Source: Rhodopseudomonas sp.
GTDB lineage: Bacteria > Pseudomonadota > Alphaproteobacteria > Rhizobiales > Xanthobacteraceae
Direction of reading: 5' to 3'
DNA length: 64,000 nucleotides
Assembly: GCF_013377015.1 (NCBI RefSeq)
Contig: NZ_JACABA010000001.1
Coordinates: forward strand, 62,001 to 126,000
Shown here in pieces: positions 30,781-39,967 of the stretch (position 1 is the first letter of the stretch; each line of letters begins with the position of its first letter). The notes below the pieces were generated by a model. It worked only from the letters and a program-made list of their open reading frames with translations, ran no database searches and was not told the origin of the DNA. A program made the position numbers and the translations under genes.

Positions 30781-30825
30781 TCATCCTGAGGAGCGCGCCC
30801 CTTGGGCGCGCGTCTCGAAGGATGG
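30781..30825. repeat. Repeat family C, second copy
   Basis: TCATCCTGAGGAGCGCGCCCCTTGGGCGCGCGTCTCGAAGGATG. Confidence 0.75.
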
Positions 30826-30840
30826 GCCGCGATTGACAGT

Positions 30841-31833
30841 CTAACCGAACCTCCGTCTTCGCCATTCGATCAGCTTGGCGCTGACCTCCTCCGGCTTCTC
30901 CTGCTGGGTCCAGTGGCCGCTGTCGCGCACCAGATATTTCTCCAGGTCCGGCACGATCTTCTCCATCCCGTCGGCGGCCGACGGCGGCAGCACTGCGTCG
31001 TTCTCCGCCATAATCATCAGCGACGGCACCCGCACGGTATGGTCGAGCCCGGCCGAGCGCTCCCAGTTGCGCGTCATGTTGCGATACCAGTTGATGCCGC
31101 CGGTGAAGCCGGTTTTCGTGAACGTATCGACGAACACCTGCTTCTCCTCGGCCGACAGGATCGGCGCGCGCGGATCAAACTTGGCGTCATAGGCTGCGAC
31201 CATCTGCGGAAACGCCAGATTGGTCTTCGGCGCGGCGCCGACGCCCGCGGTCGGGGCTTCGGCTGGCGCCGTCGCCTTTTGCGGAACCGGCTTCTTCATG
31301 AAGGCGTCGAACAACTGCTCGACCCGACCGCCGAAGATCCGGTCCGGCTCCTGCGATTCATTGAACTGCACGATATACATCTTGTCGCCGAACCGCTTGC
31401 GGAACAACTCGATCGGATCGGCCGGGGCGCGATCGGTGTGCGGCGTGTTGATGCCGACCACGCCGGCGACGCGGGCAGGATGCCGCAGCGGCATCTGCCA
31501 GACCACGAAGCCGCCCCAGTCGTGGCCGACGAAGATCGCCTTGTCGATCTTGAGATGATCGAGCAGCCCGACCAGGTCGCCGGTGAGGTGTTCGAGGTCG
31601 TAGTCCTCGACCGCCTCGGGCCTGCTGGTCGCACCGTAGCCGCGCTGGTCCGGCGCGATCACCCGGATGCCGGCCTCGGCCAGCGCCTTGATCTGGTGCC
31701 GCCACGAAAACGCGATCTCCGGCCAGCCGTGGCACAGCACCAGCGGCGGCGCATCGGTCTTCGGGCCGGCGTCGTAATAGCCCATCCGGATGCCGTTGAC
31801 GTCGGCGAATTGCAGCGGCGGCATTTCAAGCAT
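30841..31833 (-). CDS. Alpha/beta hydrolase, epoxide hydrolase-like
   Basis: HGWPE (HGxP) oxyanion motif, GHDWGG nucleophile Asp, GHWTQQEKP catalytic His. Confidence 0.87.
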   Translation of the reverse strand: MLEMPPLQFADVNGIRMGYYDAGPKTDAPPLVLCHGWPEIAFSWRHQIKALAEAGIRVIAPDQRGYGATSRPEAVEDYDLEHLTGDLVGLLDHLKIDKAIFVGHDWGGFVVWQMPLRHPARVAGVVGINTPHTDRAPADPIELFRKRFGDKMYIVQFNESQEPDRIFGGRVEQLFDAFMKKPVPQKATAPAEAPTAGVGAAPKTNLAFPQMVAAYDAKFDPRAPILSAEEKQVFVDTFTKTGFTGGINWYRNMTRNWERSAGLDHTVRVPSLMIMAENDAVLPPSAADGMEKIVPDLEKYLVRDSGHWTQQEKPEEVSAKLIEWRRRRFG

Positions 31834-31879
31834 ATGGAGTTCCGTATCTAATCGTTGTTCGGTTTATTGATTCCATGTT

Positions 31880-31930
31880 CGTCATTCCGGGTTCGCTCGC
31901 AGCTAACGCTGCGCGCGCCCCGGAATGACG
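31880..31930. repeat. Repeat family B, short copy
   Basis: CGTCATTCCGGGTTCGCTCGCAGCTAACGCTGCGCGCGCCCCGGAATGACG, one hairpin. Confidence 0.75.
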
Positions 31931-31965
31931 GCTCATTTCGACAAGCATCCGTTCGCCTCGAAACA

Positions 31966-33516
31966 TCAGCTCGCCACGCTTTGCGCCGCCGGCGGCGCGG
32001 CGTAGGCGGCCTGCAGCACGGCCAGTTCCTCGGGCAGCGTGTCGGCCATCCGCTGCACATGCGGAATGATGTTGGCGCCGGAGATGAAGCCGAAATCAAG
32101 CTGGTCGCGATAGCTCTGCACCGTGATGTTGAGCGCCAGACCGTGGGTCGAGATCGACACCGGGAAGATGTGCAGCAATTCGGCGCCGGCCGCATACAGC
32201 GTCTGCCGCGGCCCCGGCACGTTGGACACAGTGATGTTGGCGGCCGGCGGCAGCACGTCGGACAGGTTGGAGCGGCTGTAGAGCAGCGCCAGGATCTGCA
32301 CCATGATCGGCGCGCCCAGCATCGAGACGTTGGAGATCTGCGGCATCAGTGCCCGCAGCGGATGCGACATTTCCTTCGACTTGGTCGATTGCGCGATGAT
32401 GGTCTCCAGTCGTTCCTTCGGATCAGCGATATGGGTGGCGATCGAACAGATCATGCCGAACACCTGGTTGTTGGCGTCGGTGTTGCCCTCCTCGCGCAGC
32501 GAGATCGGCACCGCCGCTGTCATCGCCTTGGCCGGCAGTGCATTGTGTTCCAGCAGATAGCGCCGCACCACGCCGCTGGACAGCGCCAGCACCACGTCAT
32601 TGAGCTTGCCGCCGGATTGTTTCGCCAGCGCCTTGGCCTCCGACAGCGACACCGAGACGCCGGCGAAACTGCGTTCCGAGGAGATCGACTTGTTGAGGAT
32701 GGTCGGCGGCGATGCCATCGCGGCGATCTGGTCGCGCGATTTCGGGTCGGTGATCTTGCCAACCACGTCCGATACGCTTTTCAGCATGGTCGGCAGCGCG
32801 CCCGCGAATTTCACCGCGGCCTCGATCTGGTACATCGCATTGTCGAACAGGATCGAGCCGAGGTCGCTCTTGCCGGAGCGCGGCAGGTCGATGCTCTTGG
32901 CGTTGGACGCCGCGTCCCACGGCTTGCTCCACAGCGCCTGGTAAGAATCGATGAAATTGGCGGCGATGTCGCGCGGCTCCGGACCGGTCTTGGTGCGCGC
33001 CGCCGGCGGCGGCACCTCGCGCGGCACTGGCGTCACGTCGTAGATCATGCTGGTCAGCGCCGCGCCGGCGCCGCCGTCGATACAGGCATGGTGCATCTTG
33101 GAATACAGCCCGATCTCGTTGTCCTGCATACCTTCGAACACATAGAACTCCCACAGCGGCCGGGCGCGGTTCAGCAGCTTGGCATGCATCCAGCCGACGA
33201 TCCGTTCCAGCGTGGCGCGGTCGTGCGGCGCCGGCAGGCTAGAGCGGAAGATGTGGCGGTCGATATCGAACTGATCGTCCTCGACCCAGCTCGGATGGTC
33301 GATGTCGAGCGGGGCCTTTTCCAGCCGCGCTTTCAGGATCGGCGCCAAATGCAGCCGCGAGGCGATCATCGCCTTGAAGTCCTCGAAGAAGTCGCCCGTA
33401 TAGCCATCCGGCAGCCGGAAGATCGCCATGCTGCCGACATGCATCGGCATTTCCGGCGTCTCAAGGTACAGAAACGACGCGTCCATCGAGGACAGCTTCT
33501 TGCCCGCGTCAGCCAT
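31966..33516 (-). CDS. Wax ester synthase/diacylglycerol acyltransferase (WS/DGAT)
   Basis: Catalytic HHxxxDG motif as MHHACIDGGAG; N-terminal SSMDASFLYLETPEMPMHVGSMAIF; NVPGPRQTLY. Confidence 0.93.
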   Translation of the reverse strand: MADAGKKLSSMDASFLYLETPEMPMHVGSMAIFRLPDGYTGDFFEDFKAMIASRLHLAPILKARLEKAPLDIDHPSWVEDDQFDIDRHIFRSSLPAPHDRATLERIVGWMHAKLLNRARPLWEFYVFEGMQDNEIGLYSKMHHACIDGGAGAALTSMIYDVTPVPREVPPPAARTKTGPEPRDIAANFIDSYQALWSKPWDAASNAKSIDLPRSGKSDLGSILFDNAMYQIEAAVKFAGALPTMLKSVSDVVGKITDPKSRDQIAAMASPPTILNKSISSERSFAGVSVSLSEAKALAKQSGGKLNDVVLALSSGVVRRYLLEHNALPAKAMTAAVPISLREEGNTDANNQVFGMICSIATHIADPKERLETIIAQSTKSKEMSHPLRALMPQISNVSMLGAPIMVQILALLYSRSNLSDVLPPAANITVSNVPGPRQTLYAAGAELLHIFPVSISTHGLALNITVQSYRDQLDFGFISGANIIPHVQRMADTLPEELAVLQAAYAAPPAAQSVAS

Positions 33517-33577
33517 GGATCCCTCCCAAGATCATTTCGACGAGGCGCCTTGGCGGCGCTCTGGACGTCAGCAGCTA

Positions 33578-34372
33578 TCAGTCTGCAATTACCGGCGGGG
33601 CATATGCAATGGCAAACGGCCCGGATCGATCAAATTGCCGGAACTGGCCTTCAGGCTGCGCCAGCCGGTCGGCCACCGCCCATAGCACCGCGGGGTTGAC
33701 GCCAAGGCCAACATGGCTGGCGAGATGGACCTCGATGTTCTCGGCGGTCGGCGACGGCCGCAGCAGGCAGGTGCGCCAGTTGACGATGCCGTCGGTCCTG
33801 GAAAAGATCGACGTGGTCGGCACCGGCAGGTCGCCGGACAGTGCCTGGAGGTCCTCGAGCTTGACGTCCCTCAGCTGCTCGCCCGACAGCACTTCGTAGA
33901 TCTTCCTGGCGTTGGTGGCGGTGATGTCGCCGGCGAACGGACTGCCCATGGTGATCACTGATCGCACCATGTCGGGCATATGCAGCGCCAGATCGCGGGC
34001 ATAGATGCCGCCGAGGCTCCAGCCGATCAGGCTGACCTTGCTGCCGGTCGCGCCGTGGATACCGGTCAGCCGCTCCCGCAGCTGCGCGCGCATCCGGTAG
34101 ACGCCGCCGGTATTGCGTCCGAGTTCCCAGGCATTGGCCTGATAGCCGAGGTGTTTCAGATAGCGCCGCAGTAGCAACGTCGACAGGTCGCTCGCCAGCA
34201 GCCCCGGCAGCACCAGCACCGGATGGCCGTCGCCTTTCGGCGCCTGCATCAGCACCGGTGACAGCAACACGCTGGCGTTCAGTTCGAACAGGCTGCGCGC
34301 TTCCGCCAGCAACAGGCCGAGGCTCGGCGGCCGCAGCCGGCCCGCGGCGGGCGCGCTAGGATCGTCCGACAT
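33578..34372 (-). CDS. Alpha/beta hydrolase (esterase/lipase-like), paralogue of 21011..21781
   Basis: GDGHPVLVLPGLLASDLST, LIGWSLGGIYAR, IFSRTDGIVNW; same block architecture as the other esterase. Confidence 0.82.
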   Translation of the reverse strand: MSDDPSAPAAGRLRPPSLGLLLAEARSLFELNASVLLSPVLMQAPKGDGHPVLVLPGLLASDLSTLLLRRYLKHLGYQANAWELGRNTGGVYRMRAQLRERLTGIHGATGSKVSLIGWSLGGIYARDLALHMPDMVRSVITMGSPFAGDITATNARKIYEVLSGEQLRDVKLEDLQALSGDLPVPTTSIFSRTDGIVNWRTCLLRPSPTAENIEVHLASHVGLGVNPAVLWAVADRLAQPEGQFRQFDRSGPFAIAYAPPVIAD

Positions 34373-34393
34373 CGTCGCCCGCGATCGACACGA

Positions 34394-34651
34394 TTATTTC
34401 TTGTCCTTGCTGGTCAGCGCGCCGCCCAGTCCCGTCATGCTGACGAACATGTCCTGAAACCGCTCGGCGAGCTTTGGGTCGAAGGTGAACCAGCTCTGCA
34501 TCAGCGCTTCGGGCGAGACCTTCTCGATGTTCGCCATCATCTGCTGCTGCATCTTGTCCATCACCGCGGTCTGCATCGGCTGCACATCCGGAAGTCCGAA
34601 GAATTGCCGCGCCTCTTGCGGGGTGCAATCGATCTCGACGTTAACTTTCAT
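34394..34651 (-). CDS. Small conserved protein, DUF6489-like
   Basis: MKVNVEIDCTPQEARQFFGLPDVQPMQTAVMDKM N-terminus. Confidence 0.65.
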   Translation of the reverse strand: MKVNVEIDCTPQEARQFFGLPDVQPMQTAVMDKMQQQMMANIEKVSPEALMQSWFTFDPKLAERFQDMFVSMTGLGGALTSKDKK

Positions 34652-34769
34652 ATCTGCTCCTGAATCACGTCTCAGCGACGCTCATTGGAGCATCCTGAAC
34701 ACAACCGCCAGTATCACCGCGACCGCCGTTACGATGCAAGCGATCTGACGCGGCGACCCCCGGCCCGGT

Positions 34770-36023
34770 TCAGCCGAACCGCTCGACCGTGAACGGTCGC
34801 AGGTCAGCGAACGGCTGCTCGCCGGTCATCGCCTCCGCCAGCAGCCGGCCGGTGGCCGGCCCCAGCGTCAGGCCGTGATGCTGGTGGCCAAAATCGAACC
34901 ACAGGCCGGGGTGGCGGGGCGCCTGGCCGATCACCGGGAGCATGTCCGGCAGGCACGGCCGCGCGCCCATCCAGGGCTTGGCATCGACGGCGTCGCCGAG
35001 AGGAAACAGCGCCCGCGCCTGCGGCAACGCGCGTTCGAGCTGCACCGGTGTCGGAGGTGCGTCGCGACGGGCGAACTCCGCGCCTGTGGTCAGCCGGATA
35101 CCGCGATTCATCGGCGCCAACAGGTAGCCGCGATCGGCGTCGAGTACCGGATGGTTGAGCACGGCGTTGCAACGCGCCGCCAGATGCAGGTGATAGCCGC
35201 GCTTGACGCCGAGCGGGATTTTGTAGCCGAGCGGCCGGAACACCAGGTCCGACCACGGCCCCAGCGCCACCACGACTTCACGGGCGACGATCGCGCTATC
35301 CGCCGCAACGATCCGCCAGCCGGCGCCGTCCTGCTGCAGCGACCGGGCGTCGCCAACGAGAAACCGCCCGCCTTTGCGGACGAACAGCGCCGCATAGGCC
35401 TTCACCAACGCGCCGGGATCCGGGATGAAGCCGGGCGCCGGCCAGTGGATCGCGCCGGCAAATTCGCCCGACAGATGCGGTTCGCGCGCGGCGATCGCGG
35501 CGCCATCGAGAATGTCCGCTGCGACGCCGAAACGTCTGGCGAACGCCAGCTCGGCGATGTTCTTCTCCATGCTCGCCTCGGCGCGGAACAGCTTGATCCA
35601 GCCGGTCCGCCGCAGCAGGTCCGGAACGTCGGCTTCCGCGATCAGTGCCTCGTGCTCGAGCAGGCTGCGCTGGATCAGCGGCAGCGCCGCCATCGCGCTG
35701 CGCAGCGCGCGTTCCGGCGAGGACGCCAGGAAATAGCGCGCCAGCCAGGGCAGAAACTCCGGCAGGCCGGACAGGTGATAATGCACGTCGGTCGAACGAT
35801 TGAGCGCATAATGCAAAATGTGTTTGATATCGCGCGGGAACATGTAGGGGAACACCGAGGCGCATTCGATCAGCCCGGCATTGCCATAGCTGGTCTCCTC
35901 ACCGGCGAGATCGTGCTTGTCGATCAGCACTACGTCGCGGCCGCGCTGCTGCAGATGCAGCGCGGCGCAGACCCCAACAATGCCCGCACCGAGCACCGCA
36001 ACATCGGCTCTAACTTGGCTCAT
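34770..36023 (-). CDS. FAD-dependent oxidoreductase, D-amino acid dehydrogenase-like
   Basis: ADVAVLGAGIVGVCAALHLQQRG FAD motif, C-terminal DFGHQHHGLTLGPATGRLLAE. ATG 36023 preferred over ORF start 36095. Confidence 0.85.
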   Translation of the reverse strand: MSQVRADVAVLGAGIVGVCAALHLQQRGRDVVLIDKHDLAGEETSYGNAGLIECASVFPYMFPRDIKHILHYALNRSTDVHYHLSGLPEFLPWLARYFLASSPERALRSAMAALPLIQRSLLEHEALIAEADVPDLLRRTGWIKLFRAEASMEKNIAELAFARRFGVAADILDGAAIAAREPHLSGEFAGAIHWPAPGFIPDPGALVKAYAALFVRKGGRFLVGDARSLQQDGAGWRIVAADSAIVAREVVVALGPWSDLVFRPLGYKIPLGVKRGYHLHLAARCNAVLNHPVLDADRGYLLAPMNRGIRLTTGAEFARRDAPPTPVQLERALPQARALFPLGDAVDAKPWMGARPCLPDMLPVIGQAPRHPGLWFDFGHQHHGLTLGPATGRLLAEAMTGEQPFADLRPFTVERFG

Positions 36024-36191
36024 GGGTCTTAGATAGGGCCTGAGCTGGCGTCGCGCAAACCGACCTGTCGCGGCACACACCTCGACGTCGAGCAAATTTC
36101 CTTGCGCGGCTGTTAAACTCCGTCAACAATGCTCTCAGGCTCGCGACTTCAACACCTGCCAAAACACTTGCCAAGCGGAGAACGGGACCCG

Positions 36192-37790
36192 ATGACGATA
36201 CGCGCGACTTCCCTTGTTGTGACCGCCGCCTGCCTCATCGCATGCGCGACCGTGCCAGCTTCGGCGCAGACTCTGCGCTACGCCAACCAGGGCAATCTCA
36301 CCTCGCTCGATCCCTACACGCTGAAGGAAACCACCACGATCGCGCATCACGCGCATATCTACGAGGGACTGGTCACCCGCGACAAGGAGCTGAAGATCGT
36401 CCCGGCCCTGGCGGAAAGCTGGGAAACACTCGATCCCAAGCATTGGCGCTTCCATTTGCGTAAGAACGTCAAGTTCCACAATGGCGCGCCGTTCACCGCG
36501 GACGACGTGGTGTTCTCCGCCGAGCGGGTCCGGACGAAGGGCTCCAATTTCCTCTCCAACGTTCCGGCCGATGCGAAATTCGTCAAGGTCGACGACAATA
36601 CCGTCGACGTGATGCTCGATTCGCCCAATCCCATTCTGACCTCGCAATGGGATTCCTGGTACATCATGAACAAGAAATGGTGCGAGGACAACGACTCGGT
36701 GGCGCCGACGCCGGCGTCCGCGACCTCGCCGAGCTACGCCTCGCTGCACGAGAACGGCACTGGGCCGTTTATGATCGAGAGCCACCAGCCCGGCGTCAAG
36801 ACGGTGTTCAAGGTCAATCCTGACTGGTGGAGGAAGCCCGAGCACAATCTGAAGGAGATCGTCTTCACCCCGATCAGTTCCGCCGCAACGCGGGTCGCAG
36901 CCCTGTTGTCCGGCGAGGTCGACGTGATCGAGCCGGTGCCGATCCAGGATATCCAGCGGGTGAATGCGAGCGACTCGGCGACGGTGATGACCGGGCCGGA
37001 GCTGCGCACGATCTTTCTCGGCATGGATCAGAGCCGCGACGAGCTGCTTTTTTCCAACGTCAAGGGCAAGAACCCGTTCAAGGACATCCGCGTCCGCGAG
37101 GCGTTCTACAAGGCGGTCGATATCGAACTGATCCGGACCCGGGTGATGCGCGGGCTGTCGACACCATCGGCGCTGATGATCGCGCCGCAATTGTTCACGC
37201 TCTCGAAAGAGTTCACCCGGCCCAAGACCGACCCTGAGGGCGCCAAGAAGCTGCTGGCCGAGGCCGGTTACCCGGACGGCTTTGAGGTCACGATGGATTG
37301 CCCGAACGATCGCTACGTCAACGACGCGGCGATCTGCCAGGCCGTGGTTGGCATGCTGGCCCGGATCGGCGTCAAGGTCGATCTGCTGGCGCAACCCAAG
37401 GCGCTTTACTTTGGCAAGGTGCTGCAGCCCGGCGGCTACAAGACCTCGTTCTTCTTGCTGGGCTGGACCCCGGCCTCGTCGGATTCCCACAACGTACTGC
37501 ATGACATCATGGGCTGCCGCGACGACGCCAAGGATGCGACCCGCGGCGAGGCCAATCTCGGCGGCTACTGCAACAAGGAGCTGGACGCGCTGGCCGACAA
37601 GGTTCTGATCGAGACCGACAGCGCCAAGCGCGATCAGATGATCAAGCAGGCGTTCGAGATCGGCATCAAGGACTATAGCTATATCCCGCTGCATCAACAG
37701 GCGCTGGCTTGGGGCGTGTCCAAGAAGGTGAAGCTGACGCAGCGCGCCGACAACCAGGTGCTGCTGTATTGGGCAACCTTGCAGCCATGA
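36192..37790 (+). CDS. ABC transporter substrate-binding protein, peptide/nickel (DppA/OppA) family
   Basis: Signal peptide, LTSLDPYTLKETTT.., LRKNVKFHNGAPFTADDVVFS SBP_bac_5 motif. Confidence 0.92.
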   Translation: MTIRATSLVVTAACLIACATVPASAQTLRYANQGNLTSLDPYTLKETTTIAHHAHIYEGLVTRDKELKIVPALAESWETLDPKHWRFHLRKNVKFHNGAPFTADDVVFSAERVRTKGSNFLSNVPADAKFVKVDDNTVDVMLDSPNPILTSQWDSWYIMNKKWCEDNDSVAPTPASATSPSYASLHENGTGPFMIESHQPGVKTVFKVNPDWWRKPEHNLKEIVFTPISSAATRVAALLSGEVDVIEPVPIQDIQRVNASDSATVMTGPELRTIFLGMDQSRDELLFSNVKGKNPFKDIRVREAFYKAVDIELIRTRVMRGLSTPSALMIAPQLFTLSKEFTRPKTDPEGAKKLLAEAGYPDGFEVTMDCPNDRYVNDAAICQAVVGMLARIGVKVDLLAQPKALYFGKVLQPGGYKTSFFLLGWTPASSDSHNVLHDIMGCRDDAKDATRGEANLGGYCNKELDALADKVLIETDSAKRDQMIKQAFEIGIKDYSYIPLHQQALAWGVSKKVKLTQRADNQVLLYWATLQP

Positions 37791-37795
37791 GACTT

Positions 37796-37921
37796 GTTAT
37801 TCCGGGGCACGAGCCGAGTCAGCGGTGCGTGAGCCGGAATCCATAGCCATTGCCGGGCGTATGGATTCCGGACCCGCGGCTTCCGTCGGCGGCGCCGGCG
37901 AGATGCGCGTCCCGGACTGAC
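37796..37921. repeat. Repeat family B, copy between dppA and dppB
   Basis: TTATTCCGGGGCACGAGC..GAGCCGGAATCCAT..ATGGATTCCGGACCCGCGGC..CGTCCCGGACTGAC. Confidence 0.7.
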
Positions 37922-37976
37922 GGCGGCCACCTCTTCGGCGCTTTCGGATCGCCGCGCCAACCAGTGAAAGGATCCC

Positions 37977-38957
37977 ATGCTCGCTTTCACGTTGCGCCGG
38001 GCACTTCAGGCCGTGGGCGTGATGATCGCGGTCGGCATCATCTCCTTCGTGATGTTCCGCTTCGCCGGCGATCCGGTCAATCAGCTGGTCTCGATCGACA
38101 CCTCCGCCGCACAGCGCGCCGAGATCCGCAAATCGCTCGGGCTCGACGATCCGGTGTTGGTGCAGTTCGCGCGCTATTTTGCCGATGCCGCGCAATTCAA
38201 ATTCGGCGTCTCCTATCAATTCCGCCAGCCTGTGGCCCAGTTGTTGAAAGAACGCATGCCGGCGACGCTGGAACTGGCGAGCGTCGCTACCGTGCTGGCG
38301 ATGACGTTCGGGATCATGATCGGGGTCTATACGGCACTCCGCCGCAACTCCTGGCTCGCCGGCGTGCTGCAGGCGATCTCGCTGATCGGCATCTCGCTGC
38401 CGACCTTCCTGATCGGGATTCTACTGATCTATCTGTTCGCCGTGGTACTGGGCTGGCTGCCCTCGTTTGGTCGCGGCGACGTGGTGCGGATCGGATGGTG
38501 GACCACGGGACTGCTCACGGTGTCGGGACTGAAGGCCCTGATCATGCCGTCGATCACGCTCGGCCTGTTCCAGATGACGCTGATCATGCGGCTGGTGCGC
38601 GCCGAAATGCTCGAGGTCCTGCGCACCGACTATATTCGTTTCGCCCGCGCACGCGGCCTGACCACAAGGGCGATCCATTTCGGCCATGCGCTGAAGAACA
38701 CCCTGGTTCCGGTGATCACCGTTGCCGGGCTGCAGTTTGGCTCGGTAATTGCTTTCGCTATCATCACCGAGACCGTGTTCCAATGGCCGGGGATGGGGCT
38801 ATTGTTCGTGCAGGCGGTACAGAGCGTCGATATTCCGATCATGGCGGCCTACCTGCTGGTGGTGTCGCTGATCTTCGTCACCATCAATCTGGTGGTGGAT
38901 ATTCTCTACACCATCGTCGATCCGCGGCTGCACCACACCATCAGCCGCGGCGCCTGA
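37977..38957 (+). CDS. ABC transporter permease (DppB-like)
   Basis: N-terminal TM, FRFAGDP, FVQAVQSVDIPIMAAYLL; gene order. Confidence 0.93.
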   Translation: MLAFTLRRALQAVGVMIAVGIISFVMFRFAGDPVNQLVSIDTSAAQRAEIRKSLGLDDPVLVQFARYFADAAQFKFGVSYQFRQPVAQLLKERMPATLELASVATVLAMTFGIMIGVYTALRRNSWLAGVLQAISLIGISLPTFLIGILLIYLFAVVLGWLPSFGRGDVVRIGWWTTGLLTVSGLKALIMPSITLGLFQMTLIMRLVRAEMLEVLRTDYIRFARARGLTTRAIHFGHALKNTLVPVITVAGLQFGSVIAFAIITETVFQWPGMGLLFVQAVQSVDIPIMAAYLLVVSLIFVTINLVVDILYTIVDPRLHHTISRGA

Positions 38958-38970
38958 GAATGAGATCTTC

Positions 38971-39942
38971 ATGACCGACGCTTTCGTCCCGAACGCTGTC
39001 GACAAAGAACCGCTGGCCGGCTCCTGGTCAGATCGGGTATCCGCGCGCGTCGCGGCAAACGACGTGTTCTATGCCTTCCGCACTTCGCCACTGGCTATCG
39101 TCGCAGCCGCGGTGGTGCTGACGTTCTTCCTGCTCGCGCTCTTCGCGTCCCAACTCGCAGTGCAGAACCCGTTCGATCCCGCGCAACTCGAACTAATCAA
39201 TTCGCGCATCGCGCCGTTGTGGACCGCTGACGGCCAGCGCCCGTTCCTGCTCGGCACCGACGAACAGGGTCGCGACTTGCTCTCGGCGATTCTCTACGGG
39301 TTGCGGGTCTCGCTGCTGGTCGGCGTCCTCGGCGTCGGCTTCGCGGCGACGCTCGGCATCGTGCTGGGCCTGATCGCCGGCTATGTCGGAGGCTGGATCG
39401 ACAGCCTGATCATGCGGATCGCCGACGTGCAGCTGACCTTCCCGGCAATCCTGATCGCGCTGCTGATCGACGGCGTGGTGAAATCCGCGCTCGGCAACAA
39501 ACTCGACGAACGCACCATGCTGGCGGTGCTGGTGTTCGCGATCGGGCTCAGCTTCTGGGTCCAATACGCCCGCACCGTGCGCGGCTCGGTGATGGTGGAA
39601 AAGACCAAGGACTATGTCGCGGCGGCGCAGCTGATCGGGTTGCCGGCCCACAAGATCATGCTGCGCCATGTGCTGCCGAACGCCATGGGGCCGGTGCTGG
39701 TGATTGCCACTATCAACCTCGCGCTCGCCATCATCACCGAGGCGACGCTGTCGTTTCTCGGCTCCGGCATGCCCGACACCATGCCGTCGCTCGGCACCTT
39801 GATCCGGATCGGCAACAACTATCTGTTCTCCGGCGAATGGTGGGTGGTGGCGTTCCCCGGCTTCGCGCTGGCGGCGCTGATCCTGTCGATCAACCTGCTC
39901 GGCGACTGGCTGCGCGACGCGCTGAATCCCAGACTGCGATGA
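38971..39942 (+). CDS. ABC transporter permease (DppC-like)
   Basis: LLGTDEQGRDLLSAILYGLRVSLLVG, ATLSFLGSGMP. Confidence 0.93.
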   Translation: MTDAFVPNAVDKEPLAGSWSDRVSARVAANDVFYAFRTSPLAIVAAAVVLTFFLLALFASQLAVQNPFDPAQLELINSRIAPLWTADGQRPFLLGTDEQGRDLLSAILYGLRVSLLVGVLGVGFAATLGIVLGLIAGYVGGWIDSLIMRIADVQLTFPAILIALLIDGVVKSALGNKLDERTMLAVLVFAIGLSFWVQYARTVRGSVMVEKTKDYVAAAQLIGLPAHKIMLRHVLPNAMGPVLVIATINLALAIITEATLSFLGSGMPDTMPSLGTLIRIGNNYLFSGEWWVVAFPGFALAALILSINLLGDWLRDALNPRLR

Positions 39943-39967
39943 CGCGATCACAGCGAGACCCGGCCAC

